Positions 41,142 through 48,691 of a stretch of DNA of 64,000 bases are shown here, piece after piece. Origin of the DNA: JANNSO01 sp964485395 (lineage in GTDB: Bacteria > Spirochaetota > Spirochaetia > Treponematales > UBA12059). The notes below the pieces were generated by a model. It did no database searches. It worked only from the letters and a program-made list of their open reading frames with translations, and was not told the origin of the DNA. Every line of letters starts with the position of its first letter. The first letter of the stretch is position 1. The DNA is taken from the NCBI GenBank assembly GCA_964485395.1, contig CAZAJF010000009.1, positions 46,834-110,833 of the forward strand. The letters are read 5' to 3'. A program made the translations under genes and the position numbers.

Positions 41142-41759
41142 TCAATCCGCCGCCGGAAGCTCTGCGAGGAGCATGTCAGGGTCGAGTTTAAGTTCGAGCT
41201 TCATTTCCTCGATGCGTTCGGCGCGGATGCGTTCGTTGACCGCCGACAGACGGGAACCGAGTATCTCGTCGAAGAATCCTACGATGCGCTGTAGCGGGCG
41301 GGCTTCCGGGCGTATGCGCCTGAGTTCGCGGGCAGCCTTGTCTTCGTCGCCGTAAATAAGGAAGAGGATTCCCAGCGCAATACCGGGAGAGCGAGAGAGG
41401 CCCTGCCAGCAGTGTATGGTCCAGCCGTCGGTTCCGGTACGGGTTGTATTGAAGAACGATACGACCCGTTCTATGTCGTGTCGTTCGGCGACTTTTTTCG
41501 GGCGCATCTTGCCCAGGCTTTCAATGCTGTCTACGTCAAAGAAGGCCAGCCGCAGCACATCGTCGAATTTTTGGCGGAAGAGCGGTGGGACGCGCGTTCC
41601 CGGTTTGACCGGTGCGAAAAACGCCCGGGGATTGCCGATCGATATGAGGGAGCGCCGTACAGGTTCTGCGCGCGCGATGCGTTCGGCAAGTTCTATCTCG
41701 CCGAATACTTGTACCGGGCTTTCGTTCAGGCCGGGCATGTTTACGCTCTTTATCGGCAT
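41142..41759 (-). CDS. CX5R protein phosphatase (dual-specificity/tyrosine phosphatase-like)
   Basis: 205 residues. The active-site P-loop is HCWQGLSRSPG (CX5R with the following Ser) near residue 127. A possible general-acid Asp lies upstream in the FNTTRTGTDGWTI region. The family removes phosphate from Tyr/Ser/Thr, or sometimes from inositides or RNA ends. The helical C-terminus (RLSAVNERIRAERIEEMKLELKL) is unusual and may mediate partner binding. It is placed between a 126-residue unknown protein and the degenerate PP2C-like gene, all on one strand, suggesting a small phospho-signalling unit. Confidence 0.75.
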   Translation of the reverse strand: MPIKSVNMPGLNESPVQVFGEIELAERIARAEPVRRSLISIGNPRAFFAPVKPGTRVPPLFRQKFDDVLRLAFFDVDSIESLGKMRPKKVAERHDIERVVSFFNTTRTGTDGWTIHCWQGLSRSPGIALGILFLIYGDEDKAARELRRIRPEARPLQRIVGFFDEILGSRLSAVNERIRAERIEEMKLELKLDPDMLLAELPAAD

Positions 41760-41846
41760 CCTGGTTCACCTTCCCGGCTGAAAGCCGGCCGTAGAGAAAG
41801 CATAACGTTTTCTGCGGCCGCTTGCAAGGATTATCGGGCGATGCGC

Positions 41847-42227
41847 CTAGATTTCCGCTTCGAAGCCGTAGCCCAACAGCTCGTTGAAGGACAGGTCGAA
41901 GACGGTTTCCTCGTCGAGGTGCGTTACGATATACGCGAGACGCAGAAGTTCCTGCTTGATCTCGTAAATTCTGGAGCACATCTGGTCCATTTCCTGGCGT
42001 TCCTCGCTGGAGATGTCGCCGGGACCGTAGAGTGCGTAACCGCCTCTGCCTCCATGTCCGTAGTCTCCCTGGGTTCCTCTAACAAGATATGACCGCACTT
42101 TGGGGCCGTTTTCCATAAACTCGGCCAGTGTCTTGTTTCTCTGGGTCAGCCGAGATTCGAGCTGAGTCTTGCGATTGGCGATGGCGGTTTTTATCTCTTT
42201 CCCGCTTTTCTTGAATTCGATGTCCAT
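41847..42227 (-). CDS. Conserved-looking 126-residue protein of unknown function
   Basis: No family recognised. The N-terminal ~45 residues are strongly helical and charged (EFKKSGKEIKTAIANRKTQLESRL). A glycine-rich segment (GTQGDYGHGGRGGYALYGPGD) follows at ~52-72, then a C-terminal helix and an acidic end. There is no signal peptide or membrane segment. AAGGAG precedes the ATG at correct spacing, supporting a real gene. It lies 73 nt after the ADP-ribosylglycohydrolase gene and before the CX5R phosphatase gene, so it may be the tail of the NAD-salvage operon or the head of the phosphatase group. Confidence 0.6.
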   Translation of the reverse strand: MDIEFKKSGKEIKTAIANRKTQLESRLTQRNKTLAEFMENGPKVRSYLVRGTQGDYGHGGRGGYALYGPGDISSEERQEMDQMCSRIYEIKQELLRLAYIVTHLDEETVFDLSFNELLGYGFEAEI

Positions 42228-42300
42228 GGTGTCTCCTTGTGATTCGTGATATTTTCATGCTTTCCCGGTTCTGCATAAATCGGGCAGGCAATGATAAGCA

Positions 42301-43206
42301 TTAACACTCCGGCAATTGCTCCCTGACCGATATCCAGTTCGCGTCCGGCTGCATACCTTGGGCTAGGCACACGATGCCGCCGACGATTGCGCAGGTAGTG
42401 TCGCGGTCTCCAAGAGCGCTCACGGTTTCCCACATGGCTTCGGCGAAATTGCCGTGTCCTCTGGCCGTAATCCATAGGCAGAAGGGTACGGTATCCCAGG
42501 CTGCGACTTCCCGACCGCTGCCGAGCACAGCCGCCGCCTCGCGCGTCGAGGCGGATTCCATGATCATTGCGCGTTCTATCCCTTGCCTGGTTTTACCATT
42601 GACGACGAGGTCGAGAATCTTTGAGAAGTAATGCTTTCTCTCCGAAGGAACAGCCGGCAGCCTGCCCGAAGCGGAAATAAGCGCGGCGGCTACCGCGACT
42701 GAAACCGCCCCGGCGATTCCCTCGGGATGGGCGTGCGTTATCTCAGCGCTTGCGCTTGCTTCGGAGGCAGCCTTTGCAGGATCATCGGCGAACCATGCCC
42801 CGATGGGGGCGGCTCTCATGGCGCCGCCGTTGCCCCAGGAGCCGACACCGTCGAACGCGTCCAGCGAAGCGCTCTTCCAATGCTGCCCTGCACAGATACC
42901 CGAAAGAATCTTGTGGGCGCCGCCGCCGTATCCGCGCGCGGGGTCGAGCGAATATCGCTTGGCGAAGCGGGACGCCAGATAATCGGGATCGATCCGGCTG
43001 ACAGCAGCGAGAGTATCCACGATGGAAACGGCCATGGCCGTATCGTCGGTCCAGCGCCAGGTTCCGCCGGGAACCGTCTTGGCCGCGATGCGAGCCAGCA
43101 CCGATTTTTCTTCACCGAAAAACCGCTCGCCGAACGCGTCGCCTACCGACAGGCCCTCGAGTGAACGCATGGCCCGGGCAAGCCGTTTCGAATCTCCGCC
43201 GCTCAT
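42301..43206 (-). CDS. ADP-ribosylglycohydrolase (DraG/ARH family), copy 1
   Basis: 301 residues. Hallmarks are GLSVGDAFGERFF at the N-terminus, the metal site WTDDTAMAV, GSWGNGGAMRAAPIGAW, the HAHPEGIAGA block and the second metal motif LGDRDTTCAIVGG. The enzyme removes ADP-ribose from proteins or small molecules. The frame is open back to 43527, but that extension is out-of-frame pnuC sequence. ATG 43206 overlaps the pnuC stop as ATGA. It is the third gene of a nadR-pnuC-ARH operon, so its product ADP-ribose could feed or signal to NAD salvage. Confidence 0.9.
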   Translation of the reverse strand: MSGGDSKRLARAMRSLEGLSVGDAFGERFFGEEKSVLARIAAKTVPGGTWRWTDDTAMAVSIVDTLAAVSRIDPDYLASRFAKRYSLDPARGYGGGAHKILSGICAGQHWKSASLDAFDGVGSWGNGGAMRAAPIGAWFADDPAKAASEASASAEITHAHPEGIAGAVSVAVAAALISASGRLPAVPSERKHYFSKILDLVVNGKTRQGIERAMIMESASTREAAAVLGSGREVAAWDTVPFCLWITARGHGNFAEAMWETVSALGDRDTTCAIVGGIVCLAQGMQPDANWISVREQLPEC

Positions 43207-43844
43207 TTGCGTGCCGCCTTCGCCCGCGTCCATTTCCAGAGCCCATAGGCGGCCATGAACAGGAGCGCCACGTATTGCAGTGCGATAAAGCGTACGTCCT
43301 TGACCCAATAGAGACCGATGCCGATCGCGTCCACGGTCAGCCACCACAGCCAGCTTTCCGCGCGCCGCTCGGTCATGAGGTACATGGCCGCGAAACTGGC
43401 CACGGTGGTGAAGGCGTCCAGGAACGGATAGTCCGCGGGCGCGGGGAAAAGGGCGGGCATCCAAATGTGGAAGCGCGCTACGGCCAGGCCGAGCAGGGCT
43501 CCGGCTGCGAGTGTGCCGGCCGCCCATGCGGCTATGGTCAAAGGTTTGGAAAATCCTGTGGGAATATCCTTGTTACGGTGTTTGGTCCCGTGCCACGAGA
43601 CCCAGCCCCAGACGCTGATCACCAGGTAGTACGCCTGCTCGATGCAATCGGAATATAACCTGATCTGCCAGAACAGGATTCCGTAGAGGATCACCGATGC
43701 GATGCCAATCGGCCAAGTAAGCAGGTTCTTGCGGGCTATCAGGGCGACCGAGGCAAAGTACAGGACGGTGCCGACAAGCTCGATCCAGCTCAGGGGATAA
43801 TCGCCTATAGTAAGGGCGATGGTTTCGACGCTGAAAATGTTCAT
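43203..43844 (-). CDS. pnuC: PnuC nicotinamide riboside/mononucleotide transporter
   Basis: 213 residues with about seven hydrophobic segments. The PnuC features WPIGIASVILYGILFWQIRLYSDCIEQAYYLVISVWGWVSW (split motif near residues 45-85) and the C-terminal WLTVDAIGIGLYWVKD are clear. It lets nicotinamide riboside enter by facilitated diffusion, trapped by the kinase activity of the adjacent NadR-like enzyme. ATGA overlaps at both ends tie it to nadR and the ARH gene. Confidence 0.93.
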   Translation of the reverse strand: MNIFSVETIALTIGDYPLSWIELVGTVLYFASVALIARKNLLTWPIGIASVILYGILFWQIRLYSDCIEQAYYLVISVWGWVSWHGTKHRNKDIPTGFSKPLTIAAWAAGTLAAGALLGLAVARFHIWMPALFPAPADYPFLDAFTTVASFAAMYLMTERRAESWLWWLTVDAIGIGLYWVKDVRFIALQYVALLFMAAYGLWKWTRAKAARK

Positions 43845-44803
43845 TCCGTAATCTCCTTTATTCTTCGTTCGGGGCAGCCCGACGCCGATCGCCAGGGAAT
43901 GCCGAATTCATTCAATGCTTCTATAGTAAGCGCCTGCAAAGTCTCCCTCGAGTGCGGTCCCGACCGGTCGGGGCTGTCGTCGAAAGGAAAGTCCGCTTCG
44001 CACAGCCAGTAGTCGCGGGGCAGGGCAAGGTAGTCCGCAAGCGCGGTTTTGAGGGCAGGCGACTCTCTCCCGAACCAATACCGCGCGTATACCAAAGTGG
44101 TAAGGGGGGACGTGTCCACCACGAGCGTACCCGAGGCTCCCATGGCCATGCGCCGCTCCAAGGCGCTCTGGCCGCGGGCGATTATTTCGAGGTCGTCCAT
44201 CGACAGGCGGTGGTCCACCTGATGTTCGAACCAGTAGTCGCGACCGAATTCCGGGCACCAGATTGTTCCCAGTCTGTCCGCGAGCGCGCGGGCGGTCGTC
44301 GTCTTGCCGGTGGAAGGAGCGCCGAGCAGCACTATCCGTCGGACGAGATCGGCGCGTACCAGGGGGTGCAGGAATTCAGCATAGCTCTCCGGGTCTTCGC
44401 GGATTTTCGTTGCCGAGACGGGTACCGTCAGCCGCTTGGCGTCGACCTGCCGGTTGGCGCATCCGAGCGCCTTGCTTACATGGTTTCCGTAGGGTTCGCT
44501 GGAATAAAAAGCGTCGATTTTCCGGCCTGAGAGAAATGTGCGCAGGAAAGCGTCCTGCAGATTGATTATCGCGAGGCTGTCTCCCGTATCCTCGGGGCCG
44601 TCCGCCGCCTCGAGTACCAGGACCTCCGGGTACAACGTCCGTATCCAACCTGCGCGCACGCTCAGCGGAATGTCGGTAGTTCTGCGCGCTTGATAGATGA
44701 CGACGATAAGGTTATCGGCTTCTTTTAAAGCTGTTTCGATTACGAGCTGGTGTCCCCTGTGGAAGGGTGCGTATTTGCCTAAGGTCATCGCTGTTTCGTA
44801 CAT
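43841..44803 (-). CDS. nadR: Bifunctional NMN adenylyltransferase / ribosylnicotinamide kinase, NadR-like without HTH
   Basis: 320 residues. The N-terminal nucleotidyltransferase domain carries GKYAPFHRGHQLVIETAL and VSATKIREDP. The C-terminal P-loop kinase domain carries LLGAPSTGKTTTAR near residue 160. The N-terminal DNA-binding domain found in enterobacterial NadR is absent, so regulation is left to NrtR encoded divergently. It converts nicotinamide riboside to NMN and then NAD. Its ATG at 44803 directly touches a 17-bp palindrome with no room for a Shine-Dalgarno, implying a leaderless transcript. Confidence 0.92.
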   Translation of the reverse strand: MYETAMTLGKYAPFHRGHQLVIETALKEADNLIVVIYQARRTTDIPLSVRAGWIRTLYPEVLVLEAADGPEDTGDSLAIINLQDAFLRTFLSGRKIDAFYSSEPYGNHVSKALGCANRQVDAKRLTVPVSATKIREDPESYAEFLHPLVRADLVRRIVLLGAPSTGKTTTARALADRLGTIWCPEFGRDYWFEHQVDHRLSMDDLEIIARGQSALERRMAMGASGTLVVDTSPLTTLVYARYWFGRESPALKTALADYLALPRDYWLCEADFPFDDSPDRSGPHSRETLQALTIEALNEFGIPWRSASGCPERRIKEITE

Positions 44804-44820
44804 AGTGTAATAATTACACT
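44804..44820. promoter_or_regulatory. NrtR-type operator 1
   Basis: AGTGTAAT-A-ATTACACT is a perfect 17-bp palindrome. It directly abuts the nadR ATG and covers the minus-strand -10 box. Confidence 0.85.
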
Positions 44821-44838
44821 AATAAAATTACTTGTCAA
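44810..44838 (-). promoter_or_regulatory. nadR-pnuC-ARH promoter
   Basis: On the minus strand TTGACA (44838-44833) and AATTAT (44815-44810) lie 17 bp apart. The expected start, seven nt further, is 44803, the first base of the nadR start codon. Confidence 0.7.
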
Positions 44839-44850
44839 GGTTAAAAGCGC

Positions 44851-44878
44851 TTGACAGAGCATTTTATAGTGTTATTAT
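44851..44878 (+). promoter_or_regulatory. nrtR promoter
   Basis: TTGACA (44851-44856) and TATTAT (44873-44878) with a 16-bp spacer. The expected start is about 44885, the A of the nrtR ATG. The -10 lies inside operator 2. Confidence 0.75.
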
Positions 44879-44884
44879 TACACT
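44868..44884. promoter_or_regulatory. NrtR-type operator 2
   Basis: AGTGTTAT-T-ATTACACT matches operator 1 at all but two positions and abuts the nrtR ATG. The two operator centres are 64 bp apart, close to six helical turns, so co-operative binding on one DNA face is possible. Confidence 0.85.
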
Positions 44885-45571
44885 ATGTATGCTTATCAAT
44901 ACCCCCATCCAGCCGTAACGGTGGATTGCGTCGTTTTTGGTCTTGACGGCGGCCACCTGAAAGTGCTCCTGATCCAGCGCGACCTGGAACCGTTCCAAGG
45001 TACCTGGGCGCTGCCCGGCGGATTCGTCAAGATGGATGAAACCCTCGAAGCCGCCGCCCGCCGTGAACTAATGGAAGAAACCGGCGTAACCGAACTGTAC
45101 TTGGACCAGCTCTATACCTTCGGCGATCCGGGACGCGATCCCCGCGAACGCGTCATCACCGTGGCGTATTTCGCGATAGTAAATCTGTTCGATCACGAAG
45201 TGCGGCCCGATACCGATGCCCGGAGCGCGGCATGGTTCCCGGTAAACGCTTTGCCGGACCTGGCTTTCGACCACAGTACGATTTTGGATGCCGGTTTGAA
45301 ACGGTTGCAGGCTAAGCTGCGCTACCAGCCGTTGGGTTTTGAATTCCTGCCCAGGAAATTCACGCTGACGCAGCTTCAGAACTTGTACGAAACGATCTTG
45401 TGCGAGAAGCTCGACAAGCGGAATTTCCGCAAGAAGATATTGTCGACTGGCGTGCTCATACCGCTCGATGAACAGGAACTCGACGTGGCCCATCGCGCCG
45501 CCCAGCTATATACCTTCGATGCCGTTGAATACAAGCGGCTGAAGGAAAAAGGGTATGGGTTCGAAGTATGA
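44885..45571 (+). CDS. nrtR: NrtR, Nudix-domain repressor of NAD metabolism
   Basis: 228 residues. The N-terminal Nudix domain has the canonical box GFVKMDETLEAAARRELMEETGV split over ~45-68, here with all catalytic acidic residues kept. The C-terminal winged helix includes LPRKFTLTQLQNLYETIL and NFRKKILSTGVLI. NrtR proteins bind DNA palindromes upstream of NAD genes and are released by ADP-ribose. The intact Nudix box means hydrolysis of ADP-ribose cannot be excluded. It is divergent from nadR, with two matching palindromes between them, and overlaps the following ARH gene as ATGA. Confidence 0.92.
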   Translation: MYAYQYPHPAVTVDCVVFGLDGGHLKVLLIQRDLEPFQGTWALPGGFVKMDETLEAAARRELMEETGVTELYLDQLYTFGDPGRDPRERVITVAYFAIVNLFDHEVRPDTDARSAAWFPVNALPDLAFDHSTILDAGLKRLQAKLRYQPLGFEFLPRKFTLTQLQNLYETILCEKLDKRNFRKKILSTGVLIPLDEQELDVAHRAAQLYTFDAVEYKRLKEKGYGFEV

Positions 45572-47259
45572 TTAAAAAATTCCGCGGCTCGCTTCTGGGT
45601 GTTGCGCTTGGAGACGCCATCGGCGAGATAGCTCAGCATGATATGACCCGCATCCACAGAACCCTTGAAGACATACTGTCCGCACGGGCGCGCTTCGAGT
45701 GGACCGACGACACGGCCATGACCATCGGATTGGCGGAAACGCTGATCGCCGACGGCGGCATCGACGGTGAGCGGCTCTCGGCGCGGTTTCATGCGCACTG
45801 GTCCGCGGAACCATGGCGCGGTTACGCGGGCGGACCGCCGACCGTGTTCGCCCTGGCGGAAAAAGACGGAATAAGCTACCGGGATGCGGCAAACCGTGTC
45901 TCCGCGGCGATTTTTCACGGCGAAGGATCCTGGGGAAACGGCGGGGCGATGCGCGCTGCGCCCGTCGGCCTGTTTTTCGCCGGGAACGAAGACCTGTACG
46001 AACGGGCGGCGGAATCCGCGAGGCCGACGCACACGCATCCGCTGGGCATAGAAGGCGCCGCGCTCATCGCCAAGGCCGTATCCCTGGCATTGGCGGCTGA
46101 CCCGGCTGCCGCGTTCGACCGTGATTATTTTGTCACAGAGTTGAGATCCTTCTGCAGGACCCCGGGGTTCCGGCTGAAGCTAGATTTGATGGCCGAATTC
46201 CTGGTCGCGCGTATCTCCGACTCCGAGGCGGCAAAGAGACTCGTAACGGATATTGCCGCCCTCGAGACCGCCCTCGAGTCGGTGCCGTTCGCGCTGTGGT
46301 CATTTTTGAACCATCCCTATTCGTTCGAGGACTGTCTGTCCTGTGCGGTCATGAACGGCGGCGACGCCGATACGCTTGGAGCGATGGCCTGCGGCATATC
46401 GGGGGCGTACCTGGGCGAAGAGGCCTTGCCCGGTCGCTGGAAGGACAAGCTGGAGGAAGGCGACTATGTCGCCAGGCTCGCCGGAGGACTTTACCGGCGC
46501 ATGGCCGAATCTCCGGAATCTGCCGATGCATCTGCGCGTCAGGTTTTCGACCGGTTGAAGTCCTGTTCGGTCGTCGATATAAAAGAGAGTGATTATTATC
46601 GGAAGCATGTAAGCAGTGAATCAGGGCCGGGGTTAAAAATCGACTTTGCGGAACTGACGCCGGTGCCCGATGAGGGGCCGGTTTTCCTGGGCACGGAGGA
46701 GATCGCGGAACTGCTGGAATGCGATCCGCTGATCGAGCTTCGCGACAGGCGCCGCATCGAGATGAAGGAAAGCGGCGCATGGTTTCATTCCAACGGCGAG
46801 GCTGTTGCCAGGCCCTGGTTCGTCGCGCTCGGGCGGCATCAATGGTACGTTCCGTTCGCCGAAAGTTTAGCAAGGCGCTATGGTAGCGAGGTGTATCTTT
46901 TGGATTTCATGGTGTGGCCGGACATGGACGACCCTCAGGACAGCCTGCTGTGGTTCATCAAAACAGCGGAACGCATCGACGTCAACCTGCGGGGCATCAC
47001 GCCCGAAGACCTGCGGCGGGCAACGTCCGGGGCGGGCGGGTCCAAAGTAAGCAGACAGGAACTGGGAATCGGCTACATGACCAGCTGGGAAATGAATCGC
47101 GTTTTTTGTGACGATTATCTTGGTATCACCTGGTGGCATACGGGCGGAAGCATGAGCGCGTCTCAGGCGTACGAAGCGCTGGGCGGGTGCGTAGCCCGGG
47201 AACGCATCGTAGAAAATGACCCCGCCGGTGATTTTCCGAACGTAAAATCTGCGATATAA
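45568..47259 (+). CDS. ADP-ribosylglycohydrolase fused to an unrecognised C-terminal domain, copy 2
   Basis: 563 residues. The ARH domain (about 1-315) shows GVALGDAIGE, WTDDTAMTI, GSWGNGGAMRAAPVGLFF, RPTHTHPLGIEGA and GGDADTLGAMACG, so both metal sites are intact. Residues ~330-563 form a second domain I do not recognise. Its visible features are WFHSNGEAVARPWFVALGRHQWYVPFAESLA, EVYLLDFMVWPDMDDPQDSLLW and GYMTSWEMNRVFCDDYLGITWWHTGG (each within longer conserved-looking stretches). The family is usually ~300 residues, so this is a fusion. It is translationally coupled to nrtR, which responds to ADP-ribose, the product of ARH enzymes. Confidence 0.85.
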   Translation: MIKKFRGSLLGVALGDAIGEIAQHDMTRIHRTLEDILSARARFEWTDDTAMTIGLAETLIADGGIDGERLSARFHAHWSAEPWRGYAGGPPTVFALAEKDGISYRDAANRVSAAIFHGEGSWGNGGAMRAAPVGLFFAGNEDLYERAAESARPTHTHPLGIEGAALIAKAVSLALAADPAAAFDRDYFVTELRSFCRTPGFRLKLDLMAEFLVARISDSEAAKRLVTDIAALETALESVPFALWSFLNHPYSFEDCLSCAVMNGGDADTLGAMACGISGAYLGEEALPGRWKDKLEEGDYVARLAGGLYRRMAESPESADASARQVFDRLKSCSVVDIKESDYYRKHVSSESGPGLKIDFAELTPVPDEGPVFLGTEEIAELLECDPLIELRDRRRIEMKESGAWFHSNGEAVARPWFVALGRHQWYVPFAESLARRYGSEVYLLDFMVWPDMDDPQDSLLWFIKTAERIDVNLRGITPEDLRRATSGAGGSKVSRQELGIGYMTSWEMNRVFCDDYLGITWWHTGGSMSASQAYEALGGCVARERIVENDPAGDFPNVKSAI

Positions 47260-47302
47260 TGGAGTCTTGGATGGGGTGGGCTCGCCTGTCCGGGGAGAAA
47301 AA

Positions 47303-48220
47303 ATGGCTGAAGCAAAAAAATACGTAATCTGCATACATGGCGGCGCAGGGGTTATCGGCAAAGACCTGCCTGCGGAACGTGTTGCGCTCTATACCCAAGG
47401 CTTGGAAACGGCCTTGAAAACCGGGCTTGCGATTCTGGAGAGCGGCGGCTTGGCGCTGGATGCCGTGCAGGAGGCAGTACGGTCCCTGGAAAACGATCCG
47501 TGCTTCAACGCAGGCAAGGGAGCCGTCTACAACAGCGAAGGGCGGCATGAGCTGGACTCCAACATCATGGACGGAAGAAGCTTGGCTTGCGGCGCGGTGG
47601 CGGGCAGCACCATCATAAAGAATCCGATACTCGCCGCCCGGCGTGTAATGGAAAATACCGGCCATGTGATTTTAGCGGGGGCCGGAGCGGACGCTTGGGC
47701 CAGGTCCGAAGGCCTTGAAACGGTTGCAAACGAGTACTTCGACGATTCGTACCGTCACGAACAATGGCGGAAAGCCTGTGCGAATAAAACTGTGCAGCTG
47801 GACCACGCCAAGGGGACGGTCGGCGCGGTGGCTCTCGACGCGCAGGGTAACCTTGCCGCGGCCACGAGTACCGGCGGCATGACCAACAAGAAGTTCGGCC
47901 GCATCGGCGACACGCCCATCTGCGGGGCGGGAAACTACGCCAACAACGAGAGCTGCGCGGTCTCATGCACGGGAAACGGCGAGGAATTCATTCGCCATGT
48001 CGCGGCCTACAGCGTGCATGCGCAGATGGACTTGGCCGGAAAAAGCCTGGAGGCCGCCTGCAGTCATCTTGTCTTCGACATATTGAAACCCGGAGACGGC
48101 GGCCTCATCGCGGTGGACAGGGCGGGGCATTTTTCGCTGTGCTTCAACTCTCCGGGAATGTTCCGCGGCGTGGCCGATTCCGGTGGGCTATTCAAAACCG
48201 CGATCTGGGAAGACCGCTGA
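47303..48220 (+). CDS. Plant-type (Ntn-hydrolase) L-asparaginase / isoaspartyl peptidase
   Basis: 305 residues starting near YVICIHGGAGVIG. The autoproteolytic site lies in HAKGTVGAVALDAQG, where cleavage before the Thr of GTVG frees the nucleophile. TSTGGMTNKKFGRIGDTPICGAGNYAN and SCTGNGEEFIRH form the substrate pocket. It hydrolyses L-asparagine or beta-aspartyl dipeptides from damaged proteins. The frame is open from 47267, but GGGGAG precedes ATG 47303. It is 43 nt downstream of the ARH fusion gene and probably in the NrtR-controlled transcript. Confidence 0.9.
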   Translation: MAEAKKYVICIHGGAGVIGKDLPAERVALYTQGLETALKTGLAILESGGLALDAVQEAVRSLENDPCFNAGKGAVYNSEGRHELDSNIMDGRSLACGAVAGSTIIKNPILAARRVMENTGHVILAGAGADAWARSEGLETVANEYFDDSYRHEQWRKACANKTVQLDHAKGTVGAVALDAQGNLAAATSTGGMTNKKFGRIGDTPICGAGNYANNESCAVSCTGNGEEFIRHVAAYSVHAQMDLAGKSLEAACSHLVFDILKPGDGGLIAVDRAGHFSLCFNSPGMFRGVADSGGLFKTAIWEDR

Positions 48221-48237
48221 AAAATCAAGGAGACTAT

Positions 48238-48639
48238 ATGAATCGAATGAAACCCGAGGTCACGGCCCTCTGCCGCGCTTTTTTCTTTCTTGCGCTGATT
48301 CTCGCACTTGCATCGTGCTCTTCGGCCCCCGATTATCCTGCGTTCAAGGCTTCCATCCGGAACCTGAATTTTACGTCGTTGGCCGATGGCACCTACGAAG
48401 GAGAAGCCTCATTGTTTCCCGTCAGCGTCAGGGTGCGCGTAACCGTAGCGGCGGGCATCGTTTCGGATATCAGGCTGCTGAAGCATTCTAACGGAAAAGG
48501 CAAGCCAGGAGAGGCCGTGATCGATGCCGTGAAACAGGCGCAGAGCCTACAGGTGGATGCGGTAAGCGGCGCGACGCACTCGAGCCTGACGATACTCAAG
48601 GCGATCGACGCCGCGTTGACCGAAGAAAACCGAAAGTAA
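48238..48639 (+). CDS. FMN-binding-domain lipoprotein (covalent flavin carrier)
   Basis: 133 residues. A lipoprotein signal peptide ends in LALASCSS. The FMN_bind module follows with DGTYEGEASLFPVSVRVRVTV and the flavinylation motif DAVSGATHSS, where the Thr receives FMN through a phosphoester bond made by ApbE. It probably carries electrons outside the membrane. No ApbE or Rnf/Nqr gene is visible in the window. AAGGAG precedes the ATG. It is the last gene of the nrtR-side operon, 17 nt after the asparaginase gene. Confidence 0.85.
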   Translation: MNRMKPEVTALCRAFFFLALILALASCSSAPDYPAFKASIRNLNFTSLADGTYEGEASLFPVSVRVRVTVAAGIVSDIRLLKHSNGKGKPGEAVIDAVKQAQSLQVDAVSGATHSSLTILKAIDAALTEENRK

Positions 48640-48645
48640 TGATAA

Positions 48646-48678
48646 CCGCCGCCAAAAGATTGGCTCGCTTGGCGGCGG
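48646..48678. terminator. Hairpin between convergent FMN-lipoprotein and thiolase genes
   Basis: CCGCCGCCAA (48646-48655) pairs with TTGGCGGCGG (48669-48678). It lies between two converging genes and could end both, though only weak T runs flank it. Confidence 0.65.
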
Positions 48679-48691
48679 CCTGTCCTATCCG

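Noticed and set aside
43207..43527. 107-codon N-terminal extension of the first ADP-ribosylglycohydrolase
   Set aside because: It is out-of-frame pnuC sequence; the ATGA overlap at 43206 marks the real start.
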